Positions 7,073-16,350 are shown, counted from the first letter of the stretch. The stretch: 39,402 nt of DNA from Caulobacteraceae bacterium (GCA_019748055.1 JAIEQC010000042.1:1-39402); one strand, 5' to 3'. Numbers and translations are program-made. The notes: generated from the letters alone by a model not told the origin.

Positions 7073-8512
7073 ATGAACATCGACGCCATTCCCGTCGGCC
7101 CCAATCCGCCCTGGGACCTGAACGTCATCATCGAGATCCCGCAAGGGGGCCTGCCCGTCAAATACGAGATGGACAAGGCGTCCGGCGCCCTGTTCGTCGA
7201 TCGGTTCCTGCACACGGCCATGTATTATCCGGCCAACTACGGCTTCGTGCCGCATACCCTGTCGGCCGACGGGGACCCGTGCGACGTGCTGGTGCTGAAC
7301 CCGACGCCGGTGGTGCCCGGCTGCGTCATCCGCTCGCGCCCGATCGGCGTGCTGATCATGGAAGACGAGAAGGGCATGGACGAGAAGATCCTGGCCGTGC
7401 CGGTCGACGCCCTGCACCCCTACTACACCGACATCGCCAGCTATCGTCAGCTGCCGGCCATCATGATCGAGCAGATCCAGCACTTCTTCACCCGCTACAA
7501 GGACCTGGAGAAGAACAAGGAAACGGCCGTGAAGCGCTGGGGCGACGCCGGAGAGGCCGCCGAGCTGATCGCCCAGGGCATCCGCGCCCATCAGGAAAAG
7601 CTGAAGGCCGCCGGCAAGGCGCGGCCAACGCGGCCTGACCCCGTGACCGCCGCGCCCGCGCCCCTGCCCCATCTGGAAGCGGTCGCGGGCGACTACGACG
7701 TCCTGTTCTGCGACGTCTGGGGCGTGATCCATAACGGGCGCGAAAGCTGGCCGGGGCCGCTGGCGGCGCTGACGCGGTTCCGCGAAGGCGGCGGCCGGGT
7801 GGTGCTGGTCTCCAACTCGCCCCGGCCGTCGTCGGACGTGATCGCCCAGCTGGACCGGCTGGGCGTGCCGCGCGACAGCTGGGACGCCTTCGTGACCTCG
7901 GGCGACGCCACCCGCATGGTTCTGGCCGAGCGCGCGCCGGGACCGGCATGGGTGATCGGGCCCGATCGCGACTGGCCGCTGTACGAAGGGCTGGGTTTGA
8001 AGACCGCGCACGGCGCGGACGACGCGGCCTTCATCTCGGTGACCGGCCCATACGACGACGCCGTCGAGACGCCGGAAGACTATCGCGAGCGATTCCTGCC
8101 CGCTGCGGCGCGCGGCATCGAGATGATCTGCGCCAATCCGGACAAGGTGGTGCGAAAGGGCGACGACCTGATCTACTGCGGCGGGGCGCTGGCGGACCTG
8201 TACGCCGAGCTGGGCGGGCCCGTGACGCTGGCGGGCAAGCCGTTCGCGCCGATCTATGACCTGTCGATGATCGAGGCGGAGCGGCTGCTGGGTCGGCCGG
8301 TGGACCGCGCGCGCGTGCTGTGCGTCGGCGACGGCGTGGTCACCGATGTGAAGGGCGCGAACGACCAGGGGCTGGACTGCCTGTTCGTGGCTGCCGGCAT
8401 CCATGACGCGGCGGCGGGCGACGACGGCCGGCTGGACCCGGCGCGGGCGCAGGCCCTGCTGGACGCCGAAGGCCTGACGGCCAAGTACGCGGCGCTCGAA
8501 CTGGCCTGGTAG
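7073..8512 (+). CDS. ppa: Inorganic pyrophosphatase, read through into a HAD hydrolase
   Basis: Residues 1-185 are a family I soluble inorganic pyrophosphatase that hydrolyses PPi to two phosphates. The signature DGDPCDVLVL, PQGGLPVKYEMDK and MEDEKGMDEKI are intact. The ATG at 7073 begins MNIDAIPVGP, the usual start. In this sequence the frame does not stop after the pyrophosphatase but continues through RPTRPDPV into the next gene, giving a 479-residue fusion. A frame one base over ends the protein as AANAA at TGA 7636-7638, and one extra G in AAGGCG (about 7617-7620) would restore this normal end. I infer a one-base deletion, either real or a sequencing error, rather than an ancient fusion. 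Confidence 0.85.
   Translation: MNIDAIPVGPNPPWDLNVIIEIPQGGLPVKYEMDKASGALFVDRFLHTAMYYPANYGFVPHTLSADGDPCDVLVLNPTPVVPGCVIRSRPIGVLIMEDEKGMDEKILAVPVDALHPYYTDIASYRQLPAIMIEQIQHFFTRYKDLEKNKETAVKRWGDAGEAAELIAQGIRAHQEKLKAAGKARPTRPDPVTAAPAPLPHLEAVAGDYDVLFCDVWGVIHNGRESWPGPLAALTRFREGGGRVVLVSNSPRPSSDVIAQLDRLGVPRDSWDAFVTSGDATRMVLAERAPGPAWVIGPDRDWPLYEGLGLKTAHGADDAAFISVTGPYDDAVETPEDYRERFLPAAARGIEMICANPDKVVRKGDDLIYCGGALADLYAELGGPVTLAGKPFAPIYDLSMIEAERLLGRPVDRARVLCVGDGVVTDVKGANDQGLDCLFVAAGIHDAAAGDDGRLDPARAQALLDAEGLTAKYAALELAW
7643..8512 (+). CDS. TIGR01459-type HAD class IIA hydrolase (fused portion)
   Basis: If the pyrophosphatase ends normally, this gene starts at GTG 7643, four bases after the restored TGA, and encodes 289 residues. 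It is a HAD phosphatase of the NagD-like class IIA type. Motif I is FCDVWGVIHNG with nucleophile Asp and acid Asp replaced by Trp at the usual DxD position; motif II is LVSNSPRPSS; motif III Lys lies in TLAGKPFAPIYD; motif IV is CVGDGVVTDVKGAND. A cap domain sits between motifs II and III (ANPDKVVRKGDDLIYCGG). The substrate is unknown, probably a small phosphorylated metabolite. The motif I wording is my reading: the DVW pattern is typical of the TIGR01459 group. Confidence 0.8.
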   Translation: MTAAPAPLPHLEAVAGDYDVLFCDVWGVIHNGRESWPGPLAALTRFREGGGRVVLVSNSPRPSSDVIAQLDRLGVPRDSWDAFVTSGDATRMVLAERAPGPAWVIGPDRDWPLYEGLGLKTAHGADDAAFISVTGPYDDAVETPEDYRERFLPAAARGIEMICANPDKVVRKGDDLIYCGGALADLYAELGGPVTLAGKPFAPIYDLSMIEAERLLGRPVDRARVLCVGDGVVTDVKGANDQGLDCLFVAAGIHDAAAGDDGRLDPARAQALLDAEGLTAKYAALELAW

Positions 8513-8547
8513 TGGTCAAAGCGGCCGGACGCGGCTAAGCCCGGCCC

Positions 8548-9009
8548 ATGACCCAGACCGTTCAGGCCCATCCGTCGGGCGGCTACATCCTGGAAGAGCT
8601 GTTCGTCGGCATGACCGCCGAGAAGGCCGTGCCCGTCGACGAGGCGCGCATCCTGCAGTTCGCGGAAGCCTCGGACGACTTCAATCCGCTGCACGTGGAC
8701 GAGGCGTTCGCGTCGAAGACGGCCTATCGCGGGCGCATCGCCCACGGCCTGCTGTCGGCCTCGTTCGGATCGGCCGTGGTGGGGATGATCCTGCCGGGGG
8801 CGGGCGCGATTTTCCTGAGCCAGAACACCGCCTTTCACAGGCCGGTGCGAATCGGCGACGTCGTGATCGCACGCGTCACGGTGGCCTCGATAGATGCCGA
8901 AAGCGCGCGGGTCGTCCTGCGCTGCGAGGGCTTGGTGGGCGACGACGTAGTTCTGGACGGCGAGGCCACAGTGCGGGTGCCGCGACGCCGGCGGCCCGCG
9001 AAGGACTGA
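8548..9009 (+). CDS. MaoC-like (R)-specific enoyl-CoA hydratase
   Basis: A 153-residue hot-dog-fold protein. The hydratase-2 motif is complete: FAEASDDFNPLHVDEAFA carries the catalytic Asp and His, followed by YRGRIAHGLLSASF, which forms the oxyanion and CoA site. FHRPVRIGDVV is the usual C-terminal signature. PhaJ-type enzymes with this size hydrate trans-2-enoyl-CoA to (R)-3-hydroxyacyl-CoA for PHA synthesis or fatty-acid metabolism; the actual substrate cannot be read from sequence. No clear Shine-Dalgarno sequence precedes the ATG; instead GGCCGG/CCGGCC (8523-8528, 8541-8546) can pair right at the start. It is followed two bases later by ribF. Confidence 0.85.
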   Translation: MTQTVQAHPSGGYILEELFVGMTAEKAVPVDEARILQFAEASDDFNPLHVDEAFASKTAYRGRIAHGLLSASFGSAVVGMILPGAGAIFLSQNTAFHRPVRIGDVVIARVTVASIDAESARVVLRCEGLVGDDVVLDGEATVRVPRRRRPAKD

Positions 9010-9011
9010 GC

Positions 9012-9959
9012 ATGGCCGCCCGCATCGTCCGGGCCTGGCGCGACCTGCCGGCGGAGCTGAAGGGCGCAGCCGTGGCGCTGGGCGCCTTCGACGGGGTGCA
9101 CCGCGGGCACCAGGCGGTGATCGGACGGGCGCGAGAGGCGGCGGAAGCCATGGGCGCGCCGCTGGCCGTCGTCAGCTTCGACCCGCACCCCCGCCGCTGG
9201 TTCCAGCCGGACGCGGCGCCCTTTCGCCTGATGTCCGCCGACCAGATGACGCGCGCGTTGGGCGATCTGGGCGTCGAGACCCTGTACCTGTTGCCGTTCG
9301 ACGCCGAGATGGCGGCGATGAGCCATGAGCGGTTCGCCGAAGAGGTTCTGGCCGAGGGTCTCGGCATTCGCCACGCGGCGGTGGGCTTCGACTTCACCTT
9401 CGGCAAGGGACGCACGGGGTCGCCGGAGGCCCTGCGCACGCTCGGAGAGCGCTTGGGTTTCACCGTCTCGACCGTCGACCGGATCGACGACGCGGGCAGG
9501 CTGAAGCTGTCGTCCAGCGCGGTGCGCGAGGCCTTGAACGCCGGCGACATGGCCCGCGCCGCCGCCATCCTGGGCCGGCCCTTCGCCATCGAGGGCCAGG
9601 TGATCCACGGCGACAAGCGCGGGCGCACGATCGGCGTGCCGACCGCCAACGTGCTCTTGGGCGACTACATGCGCCCAGCGTTCGGGGTCTATGCGACGCG
9701 CACCCGATTGGCGGACGGCCGCGTCGTCGACGGCGTCGCCAACCTGGGCCTGCGGCCCATGTGGCGACTGGAGGAGCCGCTGCTGGAAGTCTGGCTGTTC
9801 GACTTCGACGGCGACCTGTACGGCCGGACGGTCGAGACGGAACTGGTCGCTTTCCTGCGCCCGGAGATGCGCTTCGACGGACTGGACGCGCTCAAGGCGC
9901 AGATCGACGCGGACGCCGCCGCGGCGCGCGAGGCACTGGCGAACCCCCCTCGCGGCTGA
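9012..9959 (+). CDS. ribF: Bifunctional riboflavin kinase/FAD synthetase RibF
   Basis: A 315-residue enzyme that converts riboflavin to FMN and FMN to FAD. The N-terminal nucleotidyltransferase domain (residues 15-165) contains GAFDGVHRGHQAVI (GxHxGH-type motif), SFDPHPRRWF, FDFTFGKGRTG and SSSAVREAL. The C-terminal flavokinase domain (about 185-310) contains GDKRGRTIGVPTANV, FGVYATRT, GVANLGLRP and ETELVAFLRPEMRFDGLDAL (20 residues). Both activities look intact. It starts two bases after the MaoC gene and is the last plus-strand gene before ileS. The ribF-ileS order is common in proteobacteria, which suggests that ileS can be read from this operon. Confidence 0.95.
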   Translation: MAARIVRAWRDLPAELKGAAVALGAFDGVHRGHQAVIGRAREAAEAMGAPLAVVSFDPHPRRWFQPDAAPFRLMSADQMTRALGDLGVETLYLLPFDAEMAAMSHERFAEEVLAEGLGIRHAAVGFDFTFGKGRTGSPEALRTLGERLGFTVSTVDRIDDAGRLKLSSSAVREALNAGDMARAAAILGRPFAIEGQVIHGDKRGRTIGVPTANVLLGDYMRPAFGVYATRTRLADGRVVDGVANLGLRPMWRLEEPLLEVWLFDFDGDLYGRTVETELVAFLRPEMRFDGLDALKAQIDADAAAAREALANPPRG

Positions 9960-9974
9960 TAGACCGCAAGCACC

Positions 9975-10022
9975 ATGACCGTCCGCGTGATCCGTGTGAT
10001 TTCGATTAGCCGCCCGGCGTAG
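9975..10022 (+). promoter_or_regulatory. Candidate Ile-rich leader peptide for ileS
   Basis: ATG at 9975 opens a 15-codon frame, MTVRVIRVISISRPA, ending at TAG 10020-10022. Three of the 15 codons are Ile (ATC, ATT, ATT) and three are Val; ATT is uncommon in this GC-rich sequence. Its stop lies inside the 5' arm of a strong hairpin directly before ileS. This is the layout of a ribosome-mediated attenuator sensing charged tRNA-Ile. A start-site Shine-Dalgarno sequence is weak (GCAAGC). Confidence 0.45.
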
Positions 10023-10052
10023 CGCCGCAGGGGCTTCCCCGCGCACGCCGGG
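10013..10052 (+). promoter_or_regulatory. Stem-loop in the ileS leader
   Basis: CCCGGCGT (10013-10020) pairs perfectly with ACGCCGGG (10045-10052), and the interior adds GGGG-CTT-CCCC. The 3' flank is ATCATTTCG, only a weak T tract, so it could be a weak terminator or pause site. GTGATCC in the leader frame (9987-9993) can pair with GGATCAT (10051-10057) as an alternative to the base of this stem. Confidence 0.5.
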
Positions 10053-10095
10053 ATCATTTCGAACTTCACGCGAACGATCGAACGACGAGAGACTC

Positions 10096-13050
10096 ATGGC
10101 CGACGCCGGCGACACTGCTGCCCCCTCCACGCGCGACTGGCGCGAGACCGTCTTCCTGCCGGAGACGCCGTTCCCCATGCGCGGCGGCCTGCCCCAGAAG
10201 GAGCCGGAGATCCTGGAGAAGTGGGGCGACCTGTATTCCGATCTGCGCAAGCTGCGTCAGTCGCAGGGCTCCGAGCTGTTCGTGCTGCACGACGGCCCGC
10301 CCTACGCCAACGGCGACATCCACATCGGCCATGCGCTGAACAAGACGCTGAAGGACTTCGTGGTCCGGTCGCAGTTCCTGCTGGGCAAGGACGTCGACTA
10401 TGTGCCCGGCTGGGATTGCCACGGCCTGCCGATCGAGTGGAAGATCGAGGAACGGTTCCGCGCAGAGGGCAAGCGCAAGGACGAGGTGTCCAAGGCCGCC
10501 TTCCGCGCCGCCTGCCGCGAGTATGCCGCGGGCTGGATCGACGTGCAGATGGCTCAGTTCAAGCGGCTGGGCGTGCTGTGCGACTGGGCGAACCGCTACG
10601 CCACCATGGATTTCTCGACCGAGGCGGCGATCGTCGCGGAATTCCACCGCTTCAAGAACTCCGGCCAGCTGTATCGCGGCTCCAAGCCGGTGATGTGGTC
10701 GCCGGTCGAGCGCACGGCGCTGGCCGACGCGGAGATCGAATACCACGACCACATCAGCCCCACCGTCTGGGTCAAGTTCCCGGTCACGGGCATGAGCGAC
10801 GACCACGACGACGACCTGCTGGCCTTCCGTCACGCCACGCCGTCGGTGGTGATCTGGACCACCACGCCGTGGACCATCCCGGCCAACCGGGCGATCAGCT
10901 ACGGCCCCGAGATCGCCTATGGCCTGTACGAGGTCACGGCGATGGAGACGGGGCTGGAGTTCGAGCCCTGGGCCAAGCCCGGGGACCGGCTGATCCTCGC
11001 CGACAAGCTGGCCGAGGAGGTGTTCAAGGCCGCGAAGATCGCAACCTGGACACGCGTCGGCGACCTGAATCCCTCGGGTCTGGAATGCGCACATCCGCTG
11101 GCGGAGCTGCACTCCGGCTACGGCTTCTCCGTGCCGCTGCTGGCCGGTGACCACGTCACCGACGACGCAGGCACGGGCTTCGTGCACACGGCGCCCGGTC
11201 ACGGCGCCGACGACTATGAGGTGTGGAAGGCGCACGGCCATCACGAGGTGCCCGACACGGTGGACCCGGACGGCGCCTACTATCCCTCCGTCCCCCTGTT
11301 CGCGGGCCTGAAGGTCATCGAGACCGAGGGCAAGAAGGACAAGATCGGCAAGTTCGGGCCGGCCAACAAGGCGGTCACCGAGGCCCTGATCCAGGCCGGC
11401 AACCTGCTGGCGCGCGGGCGGCTGGAGCACTCCTATCCGCACAGCTGGCGCTCCAAGGCGCCGGTGATCTTCCGCAACACGCCGCAGTGGTTCATCCGCA
11501 TGGACAAGCCGCTGAAGGCCGGCGAGACCCTGCGCGAACTGGCCCTGACCGCGATCGACGACACCGCCTTCCATCCCGCTGCGGGCAAGAACCGCATTCG
11601 GTCCATGGTCGAGGGCCGCCCCGATTGGCTGATCAGCCGCCAGCGCGCCTGGGGTACGCCCCTGGCCATGTTCGTGGACAAGCACACCGGCCAGCCGCTG
11701 AACGATCCGGAGGTGGACGCCCGCATCCTGGCCGCCGTGCGCGAAGGCGGGGCCGACGCCTGGTTCGACCGGCCCGACGCCGACTTCCTGGGCGTCCACG
11801 ACCCGGCGAACTACGAGAAGATCACCGACATCCTGGACGTCTGGTTCGACAGCGGCTGCACCCACGCTTTCACGCTGGAAGGCCGGGCCGACAGTCATTG
11901 GCCGGCGGACCTGTATCTGGAGGGCTCGGACCAGCATCGCGGCTGGTTCCAGTCCAACCTGCTGGAAGGCTGCGGCACGCGCGGCCGGGCCCCCTATCGC
12001 GCCGTCCTGACCCACGGCTTCACCCAGGACGAGAACGGGGAGAAGATGTCCAAGTCGCGGGGCAACACGACCGACCCCGCCGTGGTCATCAAGGAGTCGG
12101 GCGCCGACATCCTGCGCCTGTGGGTGGCGCTGGTCGACTATGCCGAGGACCAGCGGATCGGGAAGCAGATCCTGCAGACCACGGTCGACGCCTATCGCAA
12201 GCTGCGGAACACCGTCCGCTATCTGCTGGGCGCGCTGAACGGCTTCGACGAAGCCGAGCGGATCACCGACTACGACCAGTTCCCGCCGCTCGAGAAGTTC
12301 ATCCTGCACCGCCTCTGGGAGCTGGATGGACAGGTGCGTCGCGCCTACGCCGACTACCGATTCCAGGACGTGGTGCGGCCGGTGCTGGAGTTCTGTTCCG
12401 GCGACCTGTCGGCGCTGTATTTCGACGTGCGCAAGGACAGCCTGTACTGCGACCGCCCCGACGCGATCCGCCGTCGGGCGGCCCGCACGGTGATGCACGA
12501 AGTCTTCCTGCGCCTGACCGCCTGGCTGGCCCCACTGACGCCCTTCACGATGGAGGAGGCGTGGGGGACGTTCGCGCCGGAGGGCGGCTCCAACTGCGCG
12601 CGCGTGATCCCGGAGACGCCGGCCGAGTGGGAGAACGCGGCGGAGGCGTCGCGATGGGTTTCGCTCAAGCAGATTAGGTCGGCAGTGAATGGCGCGCTGG
12701 AGTTGGCTCGCCGGGACAAGCTGATCGGTTCCAGCCTCGACGCCCACATCGATGTCCGCATTGGGGCTCCGGCCACCTCCGCCGATCTTCGCGAAGACGA
12801 GGGCGTGAGTGAGCAGCTCGCCGAGCTCTGCATCACGAGCACGGCAGAGTGGAGGCTCTCGTTCGAGGCTGCCCCTGCTGGCGCGTTCACCGAAGGCAGC
12901 ATCAGCGTGATCGTAAGCACGGCCGACCACCCCAAATGCGCCCGGTCCTGGCGTCGCGTGCCGGACGTCGGCTCGGACCCCGACTATCCCGAACTCAGCG
13001 CACGCGACGCCGACGCCGTGCGGTGGCTGGACGCGCAGAAGGCAGCCTAG
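10096..13050 (+). CDS. ileS: Isoleucyl-tRNA synthetase
   Basis: A 984-residue class Ia synthetase that charges tRNA-Ile and edits misactivated Val. The HIGH motif is at residues 76-79 ([15 protein letters not shown]), the KMSKS loop near residue 650 ([10 protein letters not shown]). The CP1 editing domain includes [17 protein letters not shown] and [14 protein letters not shown], with the conserved Asp of the hydrolytic site. The C-terminal anticodon-binding domain follows [18 protein letters not shown]. The C-terminus has no clear Cys4 zinc cluster, as in many alphaproteobacteria. The start at 10096 fits [10 protein letters not shown] with weak GAGAGAC upstream. A 136-base leader with an Ile-rich frame and a hairpin separates it from ribF; cobT follows five bases later. 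Confidence 0.97.
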   Translation: MADAGDTAAPSTRDWRETVFLPETPFPMRGGLPQKEPEILEKWGDLYSDLRKLRQSQGSELFVLHDGPPYANGDIHIGHALNKTLKDFVVRSQFLLGKDVDYVPGWDCHGLPIEWKIEERFRAEGKRKDEVSKAAFRAACREYAAGWIDVQMAQFKRLGVLCDWANRYATMDFSTEAAIVAEFHRFKNSGQLYRGSKPVMWSPVERTALADAEIEYHDHISPTVWVKFPVTGMSDDHDDDLLAFRHATPSVVIWTTTPWTIPANRAISYGPEIAYGLYEVTAMETGLEFEPWAKPGDRLILADKLAEEVFKAAKIATWTRVGDLNPSGLECAHPLAELHSGYGFSVPLLAGDHVTDDAGTGFVHTAPGHGADDYEVWKAHGHHEVPDTVDPDGAYYPSVPLFAGLKVIETEGKKDKIGKFGPANKAVTEALIQAGNLLARGRLEHSYPHSWRSKAPVIFRNTPQWFIRMDKPLKAGETLRELALTAIDDTAFHPAAGKNRIRSMVEGRPDWLISRQRAWGTPLAMFVDKHTGQPLNDPEVDARILAAVREGGADAWFDRPDADFLGVHDPANYEKITDILDVWFDSGCTHAFTLEGRADSHWPADLYLEGSDQHRGWFQSNLLEGCGTRGRAPYRAVLTHGFTQDENGEKMSKSRGNTTDPAVVIKESGADILRLWVALVDYAEDQRIGKQILQTTVDAYRKLRNTVRYLLGALNGFDEAERITDYDQFPPLEKFILHRLWELDGQVRRAYADYRFQDVVRPVLEFCSGDLSALYFDVRKDSLYCDRPDAIRRRAARTVMHEVFLRLTAWLAPLTPFTMEEAWGTFAPEGGSNCARVIPETPAEWENAAEASRWVSLKQIRSAVNGALELARRDKLIGSSLDAHIDVRIGAPATSADLREDEGVSEQLAELCITSTAEWRLSFEAAPAGAFTEGSISVIVSTADHPKCARSWRRVPDVGSDPDYPELSARDADAVRWLDAQKAA

Positions 13051-13055
13051 AACGT

Positions 13056-14912
13056 ATGGCCGACGACAGCCCGCAGGAGGTCTTCAAGCGCGCGCTGGCC
13101 CATGCCGCGCGCGCCCTGGCCGAGCGGGCGGAGCTGGAGGTCAGCTACGGCTCCGACGGGCCGCGGCTGACTGCCGACGGTCTGGTCCTGCCGCATCCCC
13201 CGCGCGATCCGTCGGGGCCGGAGGCGGCGAACCTGCGCGGTCAGGCCGACCGCATGGCCCTGCGCCTCGCCAACCACGACGAGGCCCTGCACGGCCGGTC
13301 GCGGCCATCCGACCCGGCGGCGGCCGAGGTCTATGACGCGCTGGAGCAGGCGCGGGTCGAGGGGCTGGGCGCCCGGGTCATGGCGGGGGTGCGCGCCAAT
13401 CTGGACGCCGCCACCCTGACGCGGCTGGAACGGACCGGTGCCCTGCGCGTGACGGACGCCGAGCGCGTGCCGGTCAACGAGGCCGTGGCCCTGATGGTGC
13501 GCGAGCGCCTGACCGGGACGCGGGCGCCGGACGGGGCGGGCGCCCTGCTGGATCTGGTCCGCGACGGGCTGGAGACGCGGGCGGGCAAGGAGCTGGACGC
13601 CCTGGTCGACGCCGCCGACGACCAGACGGTCTTCACCGAGCGGATGAAGGCGGTGCTGCGCGCGCTGGACCTCGATCCCGGCGACGGTCAGGGCGACGAC
13701 GCGTCCGACGACCTGGGCGACGACGAACCCGATCCTCAGGAGCCCGACGCGGCCGACGATCAGGACGAAGAAGACGAAGACCCCGGCGGCGGCGACGGCC
13801 AGTCGATGGAGGGCACGGCCGACGATGACCAGTCGGACCAGGAGCGCCAGTCGCGCCCGGAAGGCAGCCCCGTCGAGAGCGACGGCGACGCCTCCGACAT
13901 GGGCGAGGAGATGCCCGACGCCCCGCCCCAGCGGTCGGGCAAGGGCGCGAACGGGCCCGACCCCGCCGCCTATCGCGTCTTCACCACCGCCTTCGACGAG
14001 ACGATCGACGCCGCCGATCTGTGCGACCCCGTCGAGCTGGGGCGGCTGAGAGCCCTGCTGGACCAGCAGCTGTCCGCCCTGTCGTCGGTCGTGGCGCGGC
14101 TGGCCAATAAGCTGCAGCGACGCCTGATGGCCCAGCAGAGCCGCAGCTGGACCTTCGATCTGGAAGAGGGCGTGCTGGACGCCGCGCGCCTGAGCCGCGT
14201 CATCGTCGATCCGACCAGCCCCCTGCTGTTCAAGGCCGAGAGCGACAGCCCCTTCCGCGACACGGTCGTGACCCTGCTGCTCGACAACTCCGGCTCCATG
14301 CGGGGTCGGCCGATCATGGTGGCGGCCGTGTGCGCCGACATCCTGGCGCGGACGCTGGAACGCTGCGGCGTGAAGGTGGAGATCCTGGGCTTCACCACTC
14401 GCGCCTGGAAGGGCGGCCAGGCGCGCGAGGCGTGGATCACGGCCGGCAAGCCCGCCAATCCCGGCCGCCTGAACGACTTGCGCCACATCATCTTCAAGGC
14501 CGCCGACGCGCCTTGGCGCCGGGCCAAGAAGAACCTCGGCCTGATGATGCGCGAGGGCCTGCTGAAGGAGAACATCGACGGCGAGGCCCTGCTATGGGCG
14601 CACGACCGGCTGATGGCGCGGCCGGAACAACGGCGCATCCTGATGGTCATCTCCGACGGCTCGCCGGTCGACGACTCCACCCAGTCGGCCAATCAGCCGC
14701 TGTATCTGGACCGGCACCTGCGCGAGGTGATCGCGGAGATCGAGACCCGCTCGCCCGTGGAACTGCTGGCCATCGGCATCGGCCACGACGTGACCCGCTG
14801 GTACCGCCGCGCGGTCACGCTGGCGGACGTCGAGCAGCTGGGCGGGGCCATGGTCGAGAACCTGGCGGCGCTGTTCGAGGCGGAAAGCCCCAGCAGGAAG
14901 CGCGCCGCCTAG
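13056..14912 (+). CDS. cobT: Cobaltochelatase subunit CobT
   Basis: A 618-residue protein of the aerobic cobalamin pathway. CobT works with the AAA+ ATPase CobS and with CobN to insert cobalt into hydrogenobyrinic acid a,c-diamide. The N-terminal helical part (residues 1-200) is followed by a very acidic linker (about 205-305, rich in Asp and Glu) and a C-terminal von Willebrand A domain with MIDAS motif DNSGSMRG near residue 413, and [12 protein letters not shown] as a later metal loop. I chose the ATG at 13056 (MADDSPQEV) five bases after the ileS stop. cobS and cobN are not in the window. Its TAG stop shares the bases CTAG with the stop of the convergent hemoglobin gene. Confidence 0.92.
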   Translation: MADDSPQEVFKRALAHAARALAERAELEVSYGSDGPRLTADGLVLPHPPRDPSGPEAANLRGQADRMALRLANHDEALHGRSRPSDPAAAEVYDALEQARVEGLGARVMAGVRANLDAATLTRLERTGALRVTDAERVPVNEAVALMVRERLTGTRAPDGAGALLDLVRDGLETRAGKELDALVDAADDQTVFTERMKAVLRALDLDPGDGQGDDASDDLGDDEPDPQEPDAADDQDEEDEDPGGGDGQSMEGTADDDQSDQERQSRPEGSPVESDGDASDMGEEMPDAPPQRSGKGANGPDPAAYRVFTTAFDETIDAADLCDPVELGRLRALLDQQLSALSSVVARLANKLQRRLMAQQSRSWTFDLEEGVLDAARLSRVIVDPTSPLLFKAESDSPFRDTVVTLLLDNSGSMRGRPIMVAAVCADILARTLERCGVKVEILGFTTRAWKGGQAREAWITAGKPANPGRLNDLRHIIFKAADAPWRRAKKNLGLMMREGLLKENIDGEALLWAHDRLMARPEQRRILMVISDGSPVDDSTQSANQPLYLDRHLREVIAEIETRSPVELLAIGIGHDVTRWYRRAVTLADVEQLGGAMVENLAALFEAESPSRKRAA

Positions 14913-15409
14913 CGCGTCACCGTGTCCCGGTGCATCGGGGCCAGTTTGGCCAGGAACCTGTTCTGCACCCGGAAAGGGATGCCCTCGGCGCGCATGGCCG
15001 CCTGCAGGTGCTCCACCAGGATCGAGAAATCCGTCGCCTGGAGGCCGATCTCGTCGTGGGCGTCGGCCATCGAGCGGCCGGTGTAGACGCAGCCCCCGCC
15101 CAGGATGAAGCAGAACTGCTCCTTCAGCGTGCGGCGCAGGCGGACCATGTCGACAGCGCGGAAGATGTCGGCCGTGCGCGGGTCGGCGACCGAGCGGTCC
15201 AGCATGCCGTCGACGATCCGGTCGACGCCCTCAGCGCCGCCGAAGGCCTTCCACATCTCGTCCCCCTCGAAGGGCTCGGCGCCGGCGTTGGCCGGGCTGA
15301 CCTCATAGGGATCGACGGCCTCTTCTCCCGCGCGGTGATGCGGCGCGTTCTGAGCCAGCGCCGGCAGGGCGAAGGCGGACAGGGCCAGGGTCAGGGCGAG
15401 CAGGCGCAT
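14909..15409 (-). CDS. Exported group 1 truncated hemoglobin
   Basis: A 166-residue protein with a Sec signal peptide ([20 protein letters not shown]), unusual for a hemoglobin. The mature part matches group 1 truncated globins: [19 protein letters not shown] (A-B helices), ADPRTADIF with CD1 Phe, and [15 protein letters not shown], where His118 would be the proximal heme ligand. The usual Phe-Tyr pair at B9-B10 appears replaced by Met-Leu, so distal-pocket chemistry may differ. Two Cys (100 and 107) could form a disulfide in the periplasm. It follows the DUF3034 gene by three bases and so is in its operon. A role in binding O2 or NO in the envelope is an inference. Confidence 0.8.
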   Translation of the reverse strand: MRLLALTLALSAFALPALAQNAPHHRAGEEAVDPYEVSPANAGAEPFEGDEMWKAFGGAEGVDRIVDGMLDRSVADPRTADIFRAVDMVRLRRTLKEQFCFILGGGCVYTGRSMADAHDEIGLQATDFSILVEHLQAAMRAEGIPFRVQNRFLAKLAPMHRDTVTR

Positions 15410-15412
15410 GGG

Positions 15413-16294
15413 TCAGAATCCCGCTTGCAGCGACAGGTACAGCCCGCGCTGGTCTTCGAAGGTGGCGATGGAGCCCAGGTCGACCCAGGCGGCCGTGACC
15501 GAGATGTTCTTGTTGATCGCCCAAGCGGCGTAGACGTCCATCCAGTCGTCCTCGCGAGCGAAGGACAGGTTGTCGGGCTTGGTCCGGTATTCGGCGCCGA
15601 TCACGATGTTCGGGCTGAGCAGATACCCGACGGAGCCCTCGAACTGAGCCGTGGCGTCGCTCTCGGCGTCGCCGCCGAAGCCCAGCAGGCCGGTCTGGTT
15701 CGCCTCGGTCCAGCGCACGGTGCCGGAGACCAGCAGGCTTTCGGCCAGGAACAGCTTTGTCGCGGCGACGTAGAAATCCGTCCCCTCGTCGTCCTGACCG
15801 CCGATCAAGCCGATCACGGCGCCCCGATCCGCCACCTTGTGCTGCACCCCGACCGAGATCTGGGGCATCCAGGTGTCCTGATCATAGACGGCGTCGCCCG
15901 TCAGCCGTATCTTCAGGCCATAGACGTCCTGGCCGAAGGTGAAGCCGGAGCCGAGACCCAAGAGGGCCCCCGTGCCGCCGGTGTCGAACTCCTGCCGCGC
16001 GGCCGACAGCTCGACGCGGTCCCACAGGCCCACGGCCACGCCCCAGGTGCGGAACTCATAATCCGGCAGGTCGACCCAGGTGGCGTGCAGATTGGCGCCG
16101 ATCCCGTCGCGATTGCCGTAGCCCGTCGTGGTGGCCCAGGTGGCCAGACCGCCGCCGCCCGAGCCCTCGATGGTCGACACGCCGCCGGTCAGCAGCAGCT
16201 TGCCGCCCGGCCGGTTGTCCGGGACCCAGGACTGCGCCTGCGCCGCCCCGGCCGACGCCAAAAGGGCCGTGGCTCCGATCAGAAGTTTGAGCAT
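15413..16294 (-). CDS. DUF3034 family outer-membrane-like protein
   Basis: A 293-residue exported protein. After a signal peptide (MLKLLIGATALLASAGAAQAQ) the sequence has alternating short amphipathic beta strands ending in LYLSLQAGF, a terminal Phe typical of outer-membrane barrels. Repeated patterns (GVAVGLWDRVELSAAR, GLKIRLTGDAVY, FYVAATKLFLAESLLVSGTV in pieces, NIVIGAEYRTKP) match the DUF3034 group, whose function is unknown. I chose the ATG at 16294 because GGGGG lies five bases upstream and the signal starts there; an upstream in-frame ATG at 16333 would overlap the CtrA box region. It is the first gene of a two-gene operon with the hemoglobin, divergent from the cupredoxin and phosphodiesterase genes. 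Confidence 0.8.
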   Translation of the reverse strand: MLKLLIGATALLASAGAAQAQSWVPDNRPGGKLLLTGGVSTIEGSGGGGLATWATTTGYGNRDGIGANLHATWVDLPDYEFRTWGVAVGLWDRVELSAARQEFDTGGTGALLGLGSGFTFGQDVYGLKIRLTGDAVYDQDTWMPQISVGVQHKVADRGAVIGLIGGQDDEGTDFYVAATKLFLAESLLVSGTVRWTEANQTGLLGFGGDAESDATAQFEGSVGYLLSPNIVIGAEYRTKPDNLSFAREDDWMDVYAAWAINKNISVTAAWVDLGSIATFEDQRGLYLSLQAGF

Positions 16295-16335
16295 TCGAAC
16301 CCCCGTGAACTCACGGCGACGCTTCCCGATCATGC

Positions 16336-16350
16336 TTAACGTGGGCTTAA
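16336..16350. promoter_or_regulatory. Perfect CtrA-binding box
   Basis: TTAACGTGGGCTTAA matches the CtrA consensus TTAA-N7-TTAA exactly. It lies 42 bp before the DUF3034 start and 111 bp before the cupredoxin start, in the only intergenic region between the two divergent pairs. TTAA is rare in this GC-rich window, so a chance match is unlikely. It is the only complete TTAA-N7-TTAA box I found in the window. Confidence 0.75.

Noticed and set aside
10066..12930. A 954-codon open frame antisense to ileS
   Set aside because: It mirrors the high-GC third positions of ileS, has no domain I recognise, and ileS is beyond doubt.
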